Shown: positions 48,246 through 57,060, numbered from the stretch's first letter. The stretch: DNA of 64,000 nucleotides from JANWHQ01 sp963775275 (GCA_963775275.1 CAVZII010000005.1:1054001-1118000); one strand, 5' to 3'. Notes: generated by a model from the sequence alone, not told the origin. Numbers and translations: made by a program.

Positions 48246-48676
48246 GGCTGCGATCCTTCCATGCGCCGTGGCCGCTCAGCCGGGCGCTGCGCCCCCCGCC
48301 GTCGATGGCGAGCACTATATCGAGTCGATGCTCCGGCAGGCGATCCCCGAGCCGTTCGGGCCATTCGATGATCGCCGCGCCCAGCTCGAGCGCCTCGTCC
48401 AGGCCCAGCTCCTCGATGTCGCCCGCCCGCTCGAGCCGATAGAGGTCGAAATGGGCGATGGGGAAGTCCGGCCCCTCATAGGCCTGAACCAGGGTGAAGG
48501 TGGGGCTGGGGACCTCTTCGTCCGCGCCGGCCAGGGCACGGATCAGCCCGCGGGCCAGGGTGGTCTTGCCCGCGCCGAGCGGTCCCCACAGGCAGACCGC
48601 CTCGCCGCGGCGCAGCCGCGGCCGCCGCCTTGGCCCCCAGGGCCTCGGTCGCTTCGGGAGTCGGAAGGACGATCAT
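48235..48676 (-). pseudogene. tsaE: TsaE ATPase of t6A synthesis, frameshifted as read
   Basis: Member of the TsaD-TsaB-TsaE complex that makes N6-threonylcarbamoyladenosine in tRNA. The start (MIVLPTPEATEALGAKAAAA, ATG at 48676 overlapping the previous stop as ATGA) is in one frame. The remainder is in the next: RRGEAVCLWGPLGAGKTTLARGL (Walker A), VPSPTFTLVQAY, PIAHFDLYRLE and IIEWPERLGDRLP, ending at TGA 48235-48237. The switch is in the GC repeat at about 48604-48630. tsaE is normally essential, so a sequence error is likely. Confidence 0.82.
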
Positions 48677-49536
48677 GCAAAGGGCCGGTCGGGATCGGCG
48701 GGCAGGACCTCTTCGACATAGGCCTTCAGGCGCGGCGCGGCCTCGGCCGGATCAAGGATGGCCTCGGGTGGGACCGGGGGGCCGAAGGTCAGGGCGAAGG
48801 CCCCGCCGCGCTTGTCCAGGAGCTCGTGGAAGAGGGTGATGTCGCGAAGCTCGGCGGAGACCCGGTTGAACAGCTGGAAGAGGGTCGAGGGCGGTCCCTT
48901 CAGGTGCGCGGGCAGCAGCGGCGCCTTGTGCCGGCGGGCCAGGGACAGGGCGCTGGGCGCCCAGGCGGGATCGGTGAGCCGCCCGCGCTCGAAACGAGCG
49001 ATACGGCCGGCGGGGAAGATGACGATGGGCCGCTCGGCTTCCAGCGCCTCCTGCGCCCGCGACACCGTCAGGCGGGTGCGCTCGCGGGTGCGTTTGGCCT
49101 CGACCCACTCCACCGGGATGAACACCTCCTCGAGGCGGGGGCTGACGCGCATGGCGTCGGCGTTGGCGAAGAAGACCACGTCGGGGCGGACGGGCCTGAT
49201 CGCGTTGTAGACCGCCACACCGTCGGCGAGGCCCGTGGGGTGGTTGACCACGACGATCAGTCGGCCCCAGCGCGGAATCCGCTCGGCCCCGCGCACGGCG
49301 AGCTTCAGCCGCAGGAGGTCCGAGACATGGTCCAGCGCCTCGACGCCGCCCATGCCCGCGACCGCGTCGGCCATCGCCCGGGCGCCCTTGTAGTCGAGCA
49401 GGGCGTAGAGCAGCGGGCGCAGGAGCGGCCAGGCCGGCGAGGCGCAAAGGTGCGGCGCGCGCTCGCGGATCAGGACGTCGACGATATGGAGCGCCGCCGC
49501 CGGGGCCTGGTCGGCGGCGTCGAGGATGGCGGCCAT
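48673..49536 (-). CDS. 1-acyl-sn-glycerol-3-phosphate acyltransferase-like protein
   Basis: PlsC-superfamily acyltransferase of 287 residues. The catalytic HX4D motif is in VVVNHPTGLADG, followed by IFPAGRIARF as the substrate-binding block. It probably acylates a lysophospholipid or related lipid; it contains no transmembrane segment that I can see. Start ATG at 49536. The stop overlaps the tsaE start (ATGA), so it heads the tsaE-amgK-murU-addBA-trxA operon. Confidence 0.87.
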   Translation of the reverse strand: MAAILDAADQAPAAALHIVDVLIRERAPHLCASPAWPLLRPLLYALLDYKGARAMADAVAGMGGVEALDHVSDLLRLKLAVRGAERIPRWGRLIVVVNHPTGLADGVAVYNAIRPVRPDVVFFANADAMRVSPRLEEVFIPVEWVEAKRTRERTRLTVSRAQEALEAERPIVIFPAGRIARFERGRLTDPAWAPSALSLARRHKAPLLPAHLKGPPSTLFQLFNRVSAELRDITLFHELLDKRGGAFALTFGPPVPPEAILDPAEAAPRLKAYVEEVLPADPDRPFA

Positions 49537-49665
49537 GGCCGGATCATCCTGCGCCGCAGGGAGTCGGGCAAGCGATGCGCCCGAGCCCGGCTTCCCCGGC
49601 CGCGCCGATGCGCTAGGCTCGCCCCATGAAGAGACCTGAAGTTCTGGGCGGCGGCGTCGCTCGTC

Positions 49666-50271
49666 GTGATCCTGCTCGCCGCGGGCGTATTCGCCTGGTG
49701 GGAGCTGGACCTGCGCTGGCGGCCGCGGACGATCACCCGGCGCCAGGCCGAGATCGCCCAGCTGCTGGCGCGCGCAGGCTGGGTCTCGCCGGGCCTGAAG
49801 GGGCCGGTGCTCTACGAGATCGGATTCCGCAGCTGCGAGGACTGCATCCGGCTGAGCGACGAGGAGTTCCCGCGCTACCACAAGGCCGGCGTGGATACCC
49901 GCGTGATCATGGTCGTCCGGCGGGACTACAACGGCGTCTCCAAGTCCACCCCCGCCGAGCGCTCGACCGTGGCCGAGCTCTGGGTCAACCGGTCCTGGCC
50001 GCTCCTGGAGCGATGGGACAAGGTCCCGTTCGACGCCTGGACCGCGCCGGGGATCCCAAGCGCCGACGGCGACGCGGCGCGCTCGGCGGTGGTCGAGGAG
50101 AGCCGCGCGCTGGTGGACAAGATCGGGCCGCTGCTTGCCGCCAACGGCGTCGACGCGGACGGCTTCCGCTATCCGACCCTGATCTGGTGGGACAGACAGG
50201 GCCGCATGCGGGCTTGCGCCTGCGAGAAGCGGCCGTCCTACCGGTTCGTCCGCAAGGAGCTGGGCGCCTAG
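49666..50271 (+). CDS. Membrane-anchored thioredoxin-like protein (hypothetical)
   Basis: Protein of about 201 residues with an N-terminal helix (VILLAAGVFAWWEL) and an FRSCEDCIRLSDEEFPRY motif, a CxxC that suggests a thioredoxin-like redox fold. The frame shows GTG at 49666, but an ATG at 49626 (MKRxxKFWAAASLVVILL) would join it if one base of CC at 49635-49636 were removed, giving a complete anchor. The TAG stop at 50269-50271 is inside the CTAG edge of a palindromic repeat. Function unknown. Confidence 0.7.
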   Translation: MILLAAGVFAWWELDLRWRPRTITRRQAEIAQLLARAGWVSPGLKGPVLYEIGFRSCEDCIRLSDEEFPRYHKAGVDTRVIMVVRRDYNGVSKSTPAERSTVAELWVNRSWPLLERWDKVPFDAWTAPGIPSADGDAARSAVVEESRALVDKIGPLLAANGVDADGFRYPTLIWWDRQGRMRACACEKRPSYRFVRKELGA

Positions 50272-50387
50272 GGCGTCGTAGCAGACGGATGATTCATCAT
50301 CCGTCTGTGGCTCGATGCACTAAATCAAAGACTTGTGCTGCGAGGCTCAAACGAATGGTGGACCATTCGCTTGAGTCGCAGCACTAG
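50268..50387. repeat. Paired palindromic element, hairpins D and E
   Basis: Hairpin D (50268-50323; inner arm GCAGACGGATGAT) and hairpin E (50332-50387; inner arm CTCAAACGAATGGT) are joined by 8 bases and bounded by CTAG. D's left end has diverged (CTAGGGCG instead of CTAGTGCA). Both outer CTAG sites form the TAG stops of the flanking convergent genes. A second copy is at 61548-61668. Confidence 0.93.
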
Positions 50388-50974
50388 GGCGCGCGCCGGG
50401 CCTGGATCGAGACGTCGATGCCGACTTCGAGCGGCACGCTGTCGCCAGAGCCGAACTGGCCCTGGCCGACGCCGAAGGTCGTGCGGTCGATCGTCAGATG
50501 GCCGGCCATCTTGGCCTGGTCGCCGGTGATGGTCAGGGTGAAGGGCAGGACCACCGGCTTGGTCGTGTCCCGGATCGTCAGATCGCCGTCGGCCTCGTAC
50601 TTGTCGCCGCCCAGGAACTTGATCTGGCGAGTGACGAAGCTCGCCTTGGGGAACAAGTCGACGCTGAACCAGTCGGCCGTGGGCAGGGCGTCGTCGCGGC
50701 TCTCCTCGCCGGTGGAGGCCGAGCCCATGTCGATGCTGACGGCGGCCTTGGAGTCGGCGAGGTCGGCGGGATCGAACTGGATCTGGGCGTCCCAGCGGCG
50801 GAACGTCCCCACGAAGTCCTCCCCGCTGAAGGTGCTCGAGAAGGTCAGGCGCGAGGCGCCCTTGTCCACGATCCATGTCGGCGGGCTGGCCGCAAACGCC
50901 GGCGCGGCAAGGGAAAGGAGCGCCGCCGCGAGCACGGATTCAATCGTCATGTTCGACCAGAGACGGGCCATCAT
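50384..50974 (-). CDS. YceI-family periplasmic lipid-binding protein
   Basis: Secreted beta-barrel lipocalin-like protein of 196 residues. Signal peptide ending in PAFAA, then WIVDKGASRLTFSSTFSGEDFVGTFRRWDAQIQFDP and LTIDRTTFGVGQGQFGSG. YceI proteins bind polyisoprenoids. It is translated with the upstream cytochrome b561 (ATGA overlap at 50971-50974), a common pairing. Its TAG stop lies in the repeat. Confidence 0.93.
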   Translation of the reverse strand: MMARLWSNMTIESVLAAALLSLAAPAFAASPPTWIVDKGASRLTFSSTFSGEDFVGTFRRWDAQIQFDPADLADSKAAVSIDMGSASTGEESRDDALPTADWFSVDLFPKASFVTRQIKFLGGDKYEADGDLTIRDTTKPVVLPFTLTITGDQAKMAGHLTIDRTTFGVGQGQFGSGDSVPLEVGIDVSIQARRAP

Positions 50975-51594
50975 GCGTCCTTCAGGTTCAGGCTTCGAGT
51001 GCGAAGGCCGGGGATCGGCAGCATCCGCCACAGCACCTGGTCGCGGCTGGCGAACTGGTGCTTCAGCGCCGCCGCGATATGCAGGAGCATCAGCAATATG
51101 GCGGACCATGCGAGATATTGGTGAAAATCCCCCAAGGATTTATCCAGGTCCTTTCGCGCATTGACCGTCATGTTGCTGAAATCTGCGATGTGCGGCCAAT
51201 GGATCGTCTTGTACAAGATGATCGGTACGTCGTGGGGATTGACCGAGACCACGATCCACCCGGTGAGAGGGATGCCGATCATCAAGACATAGAAGCCCCA
51301 GTGGACCGCGTGGGCGGCCAGCCGCTCCAGGCCCCTGACCCGGGCCGGCATCGGCGGCGGGCGATGGACCAGCCGCCACAGCAGGCGCGCCAGGCTGAGC
51401 AGGAGCACGGTGATGCCGATCGACTGGTGCAGGCCCATTTGACTGGCGAAGGCCGCGCCTTTCAGGTCGTCGAATTTCAAGGCGACGAGGACGTTGGTCA
51501 CGATCAGGGCCGCGATCGCCCAGTGCAACAGGATCGCCAGCGTCGAGTAGCGCCTCACAGCGGCGTCTGTGGCGGCGGCGCTCGGAGCAGACAT
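50971..51594 (-). CDS. Cytochrome b561-family protein
   Basis: Di-haem membrane cytochrome of 207 residues with four helices (LAILLHWAIAALIVTNVLVAL, MGLHQSIGITVLLLSLARLLW, AVHWGFYVLMIGIPLTGW, LGDFHQYLAWSAILLMLLHIAAAL). His residues in helices 1, 2 and 4 are the probable haem ligands. It passes electrons to or from superoxide or quinone by family analogy. The ATG at 51594 has AGGAGG upstream. Co-translated with the YceI gene. Confidence 0.92.
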   Translation of the reverse strand: MSAPSAAATDAAVRRYSTLAILLHWAIAALIVTNVLVALKFDDLKGAAFASQMGLHQSIGITVLLLSLARLLWRLVHRPPPMPARVRGLERLAAHAVHWGFYVLMIGIPLTGWIVVSVNPHDVPIILYKTIHWPHIADFSNMTVNARKDLDKSLGDFHQYLAWSAILLMLLHIAAALKHQFASRDQVLWRMLPIPGLRTRSLNLKDA

Positions 51595-51667
51595 GGCGGC
51601 GGTCCTCCTGAGGCGCGGTCCGGGCCGCAGCCGACCGGCGCGTGAAAGCGCCCTCGCATGGGCCCTG

Positions 51668-54274
51668 TCAAGCGGTCGGCAGCGCGCCAGCACGCCGTGA
51701 CCGCGGGGGGCGCCTGGAGGGCCCGGCGATGACGCCCCTGAGCGCGCGGGCGAGTTCGCGCTGCTCATAGGGCTTGGAGAGCCAGACGGTTCCCTCGGGT
51801 GCGGAGCCGTCATCGGGATAGCCGGACGCGAACACCACCTTCAACGTCGGCCGCGCGGCCACGGCCTTGGCGGCGAGCTCCTGGCCCTTCATGTCCGGCA
51901 GGCCGACATCGGTGAACAGGACGTCGATGCGGCCGTCCAGGCGGACGAGAGCCAGCGCCTCGACGGCGCCGGCCGCCTCGACGGCGGCGAAGCCGAGATC
52001 CTCGACCATGTCGAGGGCGGAGAGGCGCACAAGGGGATCGTCCTCGACCACCAGCACGACCGGGCGCACCTGCAGCATGGCCGAGCGCATCTTGGCGGCG
52101 AGCTCGGCCTTGCCATAGGGCTTGGGCAGGAGCTGGACGTCACGCTCCAGCCGCCCCTGGCGCTCGAGCGTGTCCTCGGCATAGCCGGACGTGAACAGCA
52201 CCGGAAGGTCCGGACGCAGGGTTCGCGCACGCGCGACGAGCTCGGCGCCCTTGATAGGCCCGGGCATGACGACGTCGGTGAAGAGAAGCTGGATGTCGGC
52301 GCCGCCTTCGAGCAGCTTGAGCGCGCTTTCACCGTCGGGCGCGTCGAGCCAGCGATAGCCGAGGTCCTCCAGCATGGCGCAGGCGGCCGCCCGCACCGCC
52401 TGGTCGTCCTCGACCACGAGCACGGTCTGAGCCGGCGCGCGCGCGACGGGTTCGGCCTCGACCTGTCGCTCCTCGGCGCGCCTGGAGCGCGGCAGGTGGA
52501 TCTTGACCGTCGCGCCCTGGCCGGGCGCGCTGATCACCTGCACGTGACCACGCGACTGCTTGACGAAGCCGTAGACCATCGAGAGCCCCAGCCCCGTCCC
52601 TTTCTCCTCGCTCTTGGTGGTGAAGAAGGGCTCGAACACCCGCGACAGGACCTCGGGCGCCATGCCCGCGCCGGTGTCGGTCATGGTCAGGACCACGTAG
52701 TCGCCCGGCGGAACGTCCTCGAAGGCGGCGGCCTCGACCTCGCCCAGCACCGTGTTGGTGAGCTCGAGCGTCAAGCGCCCGCCCTCCGGCATCGCGTCGC
52801 GCGCGTTGAGCGCCAGGTTCAGCACGGCGCTTTCGACCTGGGCGGGGTCGACCAGGGTGTTCCAGAGCCCCTCCTCGACCAGGGTCGCGATCGCGATGGT
52901 CTCGCCCATGCTGCGGCGGAGCAGGTCCGACATGTCGGTGATCAGCCGGCCGAGGTTCACCACCCTGGGCTCGAGCGTCTGGCGGCGCGCGAAAGCGAGG
53001 AGCTGGCGGGTGAGCTGGGCCGCGCGGTCGGCGCCGCGCAGGGCGCTCTTCAGGCGCGCGCTCGAGGCTTCGTCGCCGGCGATCCTCGGAGCCACCATCT
53101 CGAGGTTGGCGCGGATCACCTGCAAGAGGTTGTTGAAGTCGTGCGCCACGCCGCCGGTGAGCTGGCCGATCGCCTCCATGCGCTGGGCGCGACGGACCTG
53201 CTCCTCGGCGCGGGCGCGCTCGGTGACGTCGCGGCCGCAACCGACGATGCGCACGACGCGGCCCTCGTCGTAGACCGGCGCGAAGGTGGTCTCCCAGATG
53301 CTTCTGCCTTCGGCCACGACCAGCTCGTCCTGGTAGGTCATGGCCCTGCCGACGGCGACGATCTCTCGGAAATGCTGATGGAACAGCGCCACCTCGTCGG
53401 GCGGCAGGGCCTGGCCCAGCGGCTGGCCGCGAACGTCCGCAGCCACGATCCCGCCGGCGGCCTCGAGCGCCGGGTTGACGTCGGCCAGGACGAAACGGTC
53501 GCCGGGCAGGATGTCGATGACGAACAGATAGTCGGCGGCGTTGGCGAAGATGGCGTGATAGAGGGCGTCGCTCTCGCGCCGGGCCATCTCGGCCTGGTCG
53601 CGCTCGGTGATCCGCCGCTCCAGCAGGCGGCTGCCCCGGACCATGGCCGACAGGGCGTAGGCGAGGCCAGCCATGGACGACAGGGACGCCAGCATGACGA
53701 TCCAGAAGGTGCGGCCGCGGATCTGCTGGTCGCCGCCCTGGCGGGCCGCCAGGAGCCCGCGCTCATGGGCGACGAAGTCGACCACCGCGCCACGCAGGGA
53801 CTCCATCGCGGCCGCGTCGGCGCGCGAGGCGAGGCTGGCGCGGGCCTGCTCGTCCTTGCCCTGGCGGGCGAGACCGATGGCGTCGGCGAGCTGGCCGATG
53901 CGGGCCCGCGCGATGCGGTCGATGACCTCGGCGCGCGCGCTCTGGCCGGGATTGTCGGCCACCAGGACGCGCAGGCGAGCGCCTGCTGCGGGCAGCGCCG
54001 CCACCGCACGGCGATAGGGCGTAAGCTCCGCCTCGTCGTGGGTGATCAGATAGCCGCGCTCCGCGGCTTCGGCGCCTTGCACCTCGGACAGCAGGCTCTG
54101 GGCCGCCTCGATCACGTCGCGGGAGTGGGTGACGAGCGAGCGGCCCTGGACGAAGGCGTCGCGCTCGTGCAGCGCGAGATAGGCCGTCAGGGCCGCGAGC
54201 ACGATCAGCAGCGTCGTCGGGATCGCGATGATCCGGCGGCCCTGCCAGTCGATGATCGGCCTTGCCTTGGACAT
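51668..54274 (-). CDS. CHASE3-PAS hybrid histidine kinase with two receivers
   Basis: Membrane kinase of 868 residues. CHASE3 sensor (~40-180) lies between two helices; a PAS domain follows (SDALYHAIFANAADYLFVIDILPG), then HisKA with His in GGVAHDFNNLLQ (residue ~378), HATPase (DTGAGMAPEVLSRVFEPFFTTK, GTGLGLS) and two receivers, each with the phospho-Asp in LLFTDVVMPG and VLFTDVGLPD. AAGGGGGCG lies upstream of the ATG. No separate regulator adjoins. Signal unknown. Confidence 0.9.
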   Translation of the reverse strand: MSKARPIIDWQGRRIIAIPTTLLIVLAALTAYLALHERDAFVQGRSLVTHSRDVIEAAQSLLSEVQGAEAAERGYLITHDEAELTPYRRAVAALPAAGARLRVLVADNPGQSARAEVIDRIARARIGQLADAIGLARQGKDEQARASLASRADAAAMESLRGAVVDFVAHERGLLAARQGGDQQIRGRTFWIVMLASLSSMAGLAYALSAMVRGSRLLERRITERDQAEMARRESDALYHAIFANAADYLFVIDILPGDRFVLADVNPALEAAGGIVAADVRGQPLGQALPPDEVALFHQHFREIVAVGRAMTYQDELVVAEGRSIWETTFAPVYDEGRVVRIVGCGRDVTERARAEEQVRRAQRMEAIGQLTGGVAHDFNNLLQVIRANLEMVAPRIAGDEASSARLKSALRGADRAAQLTRQLLAFARRQTLEPRVVNLGRLITDMSDLLRRSMGETIAIATLVEEGLWNTLVDPAQVESAVLNLALNARDAMPEGGRLTLELTNTVLGEVEAAAFEDVPPGDYVVLTMTDTGAGMAPEVLSRVFEPFFTTKSEEKGTGLGLSMVYGFVKQSRGHVQVISAPGQGATVKIHLPRSRRAEERQVEAEPVARAPAQTVLVVEDDQAVRAAACAMLEDLGYRWLDAPDGESALKLLEGGADIQLLFTDVVMPGPIKGAELVARARTLRPDLPVLFTSGYAEDTLERQGRLERDVQLLPKPYGKAELAAKMRSAMLQVRPVVLVVEDDPLVRLSALDMVEDLGFAAVEAAGAVEALALVRLDGRIDVLFTDVGLPDMKGQELAAKAVAARPTLKVVFASGYPDDGSAPEGTVWLSKPYEQRELARALRGVIAGPSRRPPRSRRAGALPTA

Positions 54275-54431
54275 GCTCCACGCCCCCTTTGGACGGCGCC
54301 GCGCAACAGCGCGCCAGCACACGCCAAAAGCCCCGGCGAGGCAAGGCTGAGGCGGCGGCGAGGGCGCCGAGGGCGCCGCGCGAGCACCGGGACCGGCGCT
54401 AGGGCGAAGCGGTTAGCGGATTGGCGAGGCG

Positions 54432-54638
54432 TCAGTCCGAGGCGTCTTCCGGCTTTCGCAGCTCGCCGGTCTCGTCCTGGACATGCAGATGGACCGGGAC
54501 GCCCCCCGACTGCTGCGCGAGGCGGCGGACCGCGCGCTCGGCCTCGTCGCGGGTCGCATAGTCGCCATAACGCAGGCCCGGCCCGATAATTTTCCAGCGG
54601 CCGTCGATCTGGACGACCCCGTAATTGACGTCTGTCAC
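54432..54638 (-). CDS. Small DUF2188-like protein
   Basis: Cytosolic protein of 68 residues: NYGVVQIDGRWKIIGPGLRYGDYATRDEAERAVRRLAQQS. Layout resembles DUF2188 proteins (short beta-hairpin then helix), but the match is loose. The GTG at 54638 is preceded by GGAG at eight bases. Divergent from the dioxygenase operon. Confidence 0.65.
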   Translation of the reverse strand: MTDVNYGVVQIDGRWKIIGPGLRYGDYATRDEAERAVRRLAQQSGGVPVHLHVQDETGELRKPEDASD

Positions 54639-54778
54639 GGCCCTGGCTCCATCACAGGACATCGAGGCTGCGCGCCCGGCGTGGCGGATGTGAGGCGAAG
54701 GGGCCGATCCCGCAGACATCTCCAGGCGGCTGGTCTAAGACTCCGCCCCGGGGGAACGGCGATGGCGACGGCGGCGAG

Positions 54779-55708
54779 ATGATCATCGAGAACGAACGGC
54801 AGCTCACCGAAGCGGTGCTCGAGGAGACCGGGCGGACAGCCGATCCCCGGCTGAAGGAGATCCTGCAGGCGCTGATCCGGCACCTGCACGGCTTCGCGCG
54901 CGAGGTGAAGCTGACCGAGAAGGAGTTCGACCAGGCGATCGGCCTGGTCACGCGGCTCGGCCAGATGACCACGGAGAGCCACAACGAGACGCGGCTGATC
55001 GCCGGGAGCCTCGGATTGTCCGCCCTGGTCTGCCTGATGAACAACGGCGAGGGCGGGGAGACGACGGCGAACCTGCTTGGCCCGTTCTGGCGGGCCGGAT
55101 CGCCGCATACGCCCAACGGCGGCTCGATCGTGCGCTCGCCGACGCCGGGGGTTCCGCTGCTCTTCACCGGCCACGTGCGGGACAAGGCGGGCCGGCCGGT
55201 GGCCGGGGCGGAGGTGGACGTCTGGCACGCCTCGACCGTGGGTCTCTACGAGAACCAGGACCCGACCCAGGCGGAGTGGAACCTGAGGGGCAAGTTCACC
55301 ACCGACGCCAACGGCGACTTCAGCTACCGGTCGATCAAGCCGGCGGGGTACCCGGTGCCCATGGGCGGGCCGACCGAGGCGCTGCTGCTGGCCCAGGGGC
55401 GCCACCCGATGCGCCCGGCCCACCTGCACGCCCTGATCTACAAGCCCGGCTTCAAGACCCAGGCCTCGCAGGTCTACAGCGCCGACGACGCGCACCTGGA
55501 AACCGACGCCCAGTTCGGCCCGACCAGGGCCCTGATCGGCCACTACGGCCTGCACGAAGGCGAGCCGGCGCCGTGGCCGGACGTGACGGGGCCCTGGTAC
55601 AGCCTCGACTACACCTTCGTGCTGGAGCCCGGCGAGGCGCGCCTGCCGCCCGCGCCCGTCTCGGGCAAGGCCGCCGAGCGCGCCGCCGTGCGCACGGAGC
55701 ACGCCTGA
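54779..55708 (+). CDS. Intradiol ring-cleavage dioxygenase
   Basis: Non-haem Fe(III) dioxygenase of 309 residues of the catechol/hydroxyquinol 1,2-dioxygenase group. Helical N-terminal linker domain (~1-100) then the beta-sandwich: the probable iron ligands are Tyr in STVGLYENQDP and DFSYRSIKPAGYPVP and His in HPMRPAHLHALIY. It opens the aromatic ring between two hydroxyls. First gene of a three-gene operon ending in an FAH-family hydrolase. Exact substrate unknown. Confidence 0.9.
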   Translation: MIIENERQLTEAVLEETGRTADPRLKEILQALIRHLHGFAREVKLTEKEFDQAIGLVTRLGQMTTESHNETRLIAGSLGLSALVCLMNNGEGGETTANLLGPFWRAGSPHTPNGGSIVRSPTPGVPLLFTGHVRDKAGRPVAGAEVDVWHASTVGLYENQDPTQAEWNLRGKFTTDANGDFSYRSIKPAGYPVPMGGPTEALLLAQGRHPMRPAHLHALIYKPGFKTQASQVYSADDAHLETDAQFGPTRALIGHYGLHEGEPAPWPDVTGPWYSLDYTFVLEPGEARLPPAPVSGKAAERAAVRTEHA

Positions 55709-55709
55709 G

Positions 55710-56168
55710 ATGGCGGACGGGGAAACGGCCCTCACCTTCGAGGGAATGGAGCGGCGCATCCGCGACTACTTCGACGCCTGCAACTCGGGCGATCCGGCTA
55801 GGATCGTCCCGCACTTCGAGCCGGACGCCGTGCATTACTTCCCGCCCGGCATGTACGAGGGCCCGTTCCGGGGCGCGGAGACCATCGCCAGGAAGTGGCA
55901 GGGGGCGGTCGCGACGCTGGGGTCGTACTGGACCGTCGACCAGGTGATCTGCCATCCGCCCTCGCGCCGGGCGGTGATCGAGTGGAGCCACTTCAAGCGC
56001 GCCCAGGGCGTGATCCTGAGGGGCGACGAGTGGTACATCTTCAGCCCCAGGGGGCTGATCGCCGAGATCCGCGCCTACTACGCCTCGCCCCAGGACGGAT
56101 CCTTGAAGACGCTGGAGCTCGGCGGCTTCGACTACGCCGGCCGCGGCTATCCCATGAGCGCGCCGTGA
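55710..56168 (+). CDS. SnoaL-like/NTF2-fold protein
   Basis: Small alpha+beta cone-fold protein of 152 residues: MERRIRDYFDACNSGDPARIVPHFEPDAVHYFPPG and RAVIEWSHFKRAQG. Such proteins are hydrolases, isomerases or binding proteins. Starts two bases after the dioxygenase stop, and overlaps the FAH start by four bases (GTGA), so it is co-translated with both. Confidence 0.86.
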   Translation: MADGETALTFEGMERRIRDYFDACNSGDPARIVPHFEPDAVHYFPPGMYEGPFRGAETIARKWQGAVATLGSYWTVDQVICHPPSRRAVIEWSHFKRAQGVILRGDEWYIFSPRGLIAEIRAYYASPQDGSLKTLELGGFDYAGRGYPMSAP

Positions 56169-56989
56169 GCCGGGAGACCCGGCGGATCCTGCTGGGCGGC
56201 TCGGTGGTGGAGATGGTCCGCGAAGGCGAGGAGCTGGTCGCCCAGGACGGCCGCCGGATCGGCTGCGAGGCGGCGATCCACCTGCCGCCGGCCGAGCCCA
56301 CCAAGATCATCTGCGCGCACCTGAACTACTGGAACCGGGTGGAGGAGCTGAAGACGACCTGCCCGCCGGCGCCCAACTACTTCATGAAGCCGGTCTCGTG
56401 CCTGAACGCCCACAGAGGCGAGGTGGTGCGCCCGCTCGGGTGCCAGTACCTGAACTACGAGGGCGAGGTGGCGATCGTGATCGGCCGCACCTGCAAGAAC
56501 GTCGCGATGGCCGAGGCGCTCGACCATGTGGCGGGCTATGCGCTCGCCAACGACTTCGCCCTGCACGACTTCAGGGACGCGGACCGCGGCGCGATGCTGC
56601 GGGTCAAGGGCGCGGACACCCTGGGCGTGCTCGGCCCGGGACTGGTGCGCGGCTGGACCCCGGGCGATCAGGTGCTGCGCACCCGGGTCAACGGCGAGGT
56701 CGTCCAGGAATCCAGCCTGAGCGGGATGATCTGGGACATGGCCTATCTGGTGACGGACCTGGCGCGGATCATGACGCTGGTCCCGGGCGACGTGATCATG
56801 TCGGGCACCCCGGCCAACTCGCGGCCCTGCCGGCCGGGCGACGTGGTGAGCGTGGAGTGCGAGGGCCTGGGCGTGCTGGAAAGCCGCATCGTGGAGGGCT
56901 CGAGCCCCGTGTCGGACGAGGCGGGCTGGCCCCCCTCGGCCTCGGAGAAGGTGCTGGGCGTGGCGCTGGGCGAGGCGCTGAGGGAGTAG
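56165..56989 (+). CDS. Fumarylacetoacetate hydrolase family protein
   Basis: Metal-dependent hydrolase or isomerase of 274 residues. The metal-binding Glu/Asp pattern is LNYEGEVAIVIGR and ANDFALHDF, and VKGADTLGVLGPGLV and PGDVIMSGTPANS are typical. Members act late in aromatic catabolism, for example 2-hydroxyhepta-2,4-diene-1,7-dioate isomerase. An intradiol enzyme with an FAH protein is an unusual pair, so the pathway is not assigned. GTG start overlapping the SnoaL-like gene. Confidence 0.88.
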   Translation: MSRETRRILLGGSVVEMVREGEELVAQDGRRIGCEAAIHLPPAEPTKIICAHLNYWNRVEELKTTCPPAPNYFMKPVSCLNAHRGEVVRPLGCQYLNYEGEVAIVIGRTCKNVAMAEALDHVAGYALANDFALHDFRDADRGAMLRVKGADTLGVLGPGLVRGWTPGDQVLRTRVNGEVVQESSLSGMIWDMAYLVTDLARIMTLVPGDVIMSGTPANSRPCRPGDVVSVECEGLGVLESRIVEGSSPVSDEAGWPPSASEKVLGVALGEALRE

Positions 56990-57034
56990 GCGTTCGCCGT
57001 CGGCCGCCGGAGCGGCCGAAGGGCCGCCTTCGGA

Positions 57035-57060
57035 ACCACGAAGACCACGAAAAGCACGAA
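57035..57060. repeat. Short ACCACGAAG repeat tract
   Basis: A degenerate triplet-phased tract, ACCACGAAGACCACGAA then AAGCACGAA, lies in the 293-base gap between the FAH gene and the next small gene. Similar tracts occur in intergenic repeats of many proteobacteria (from memory). The rest of the gap shows nothing recognisable. Confidence 0.5.
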
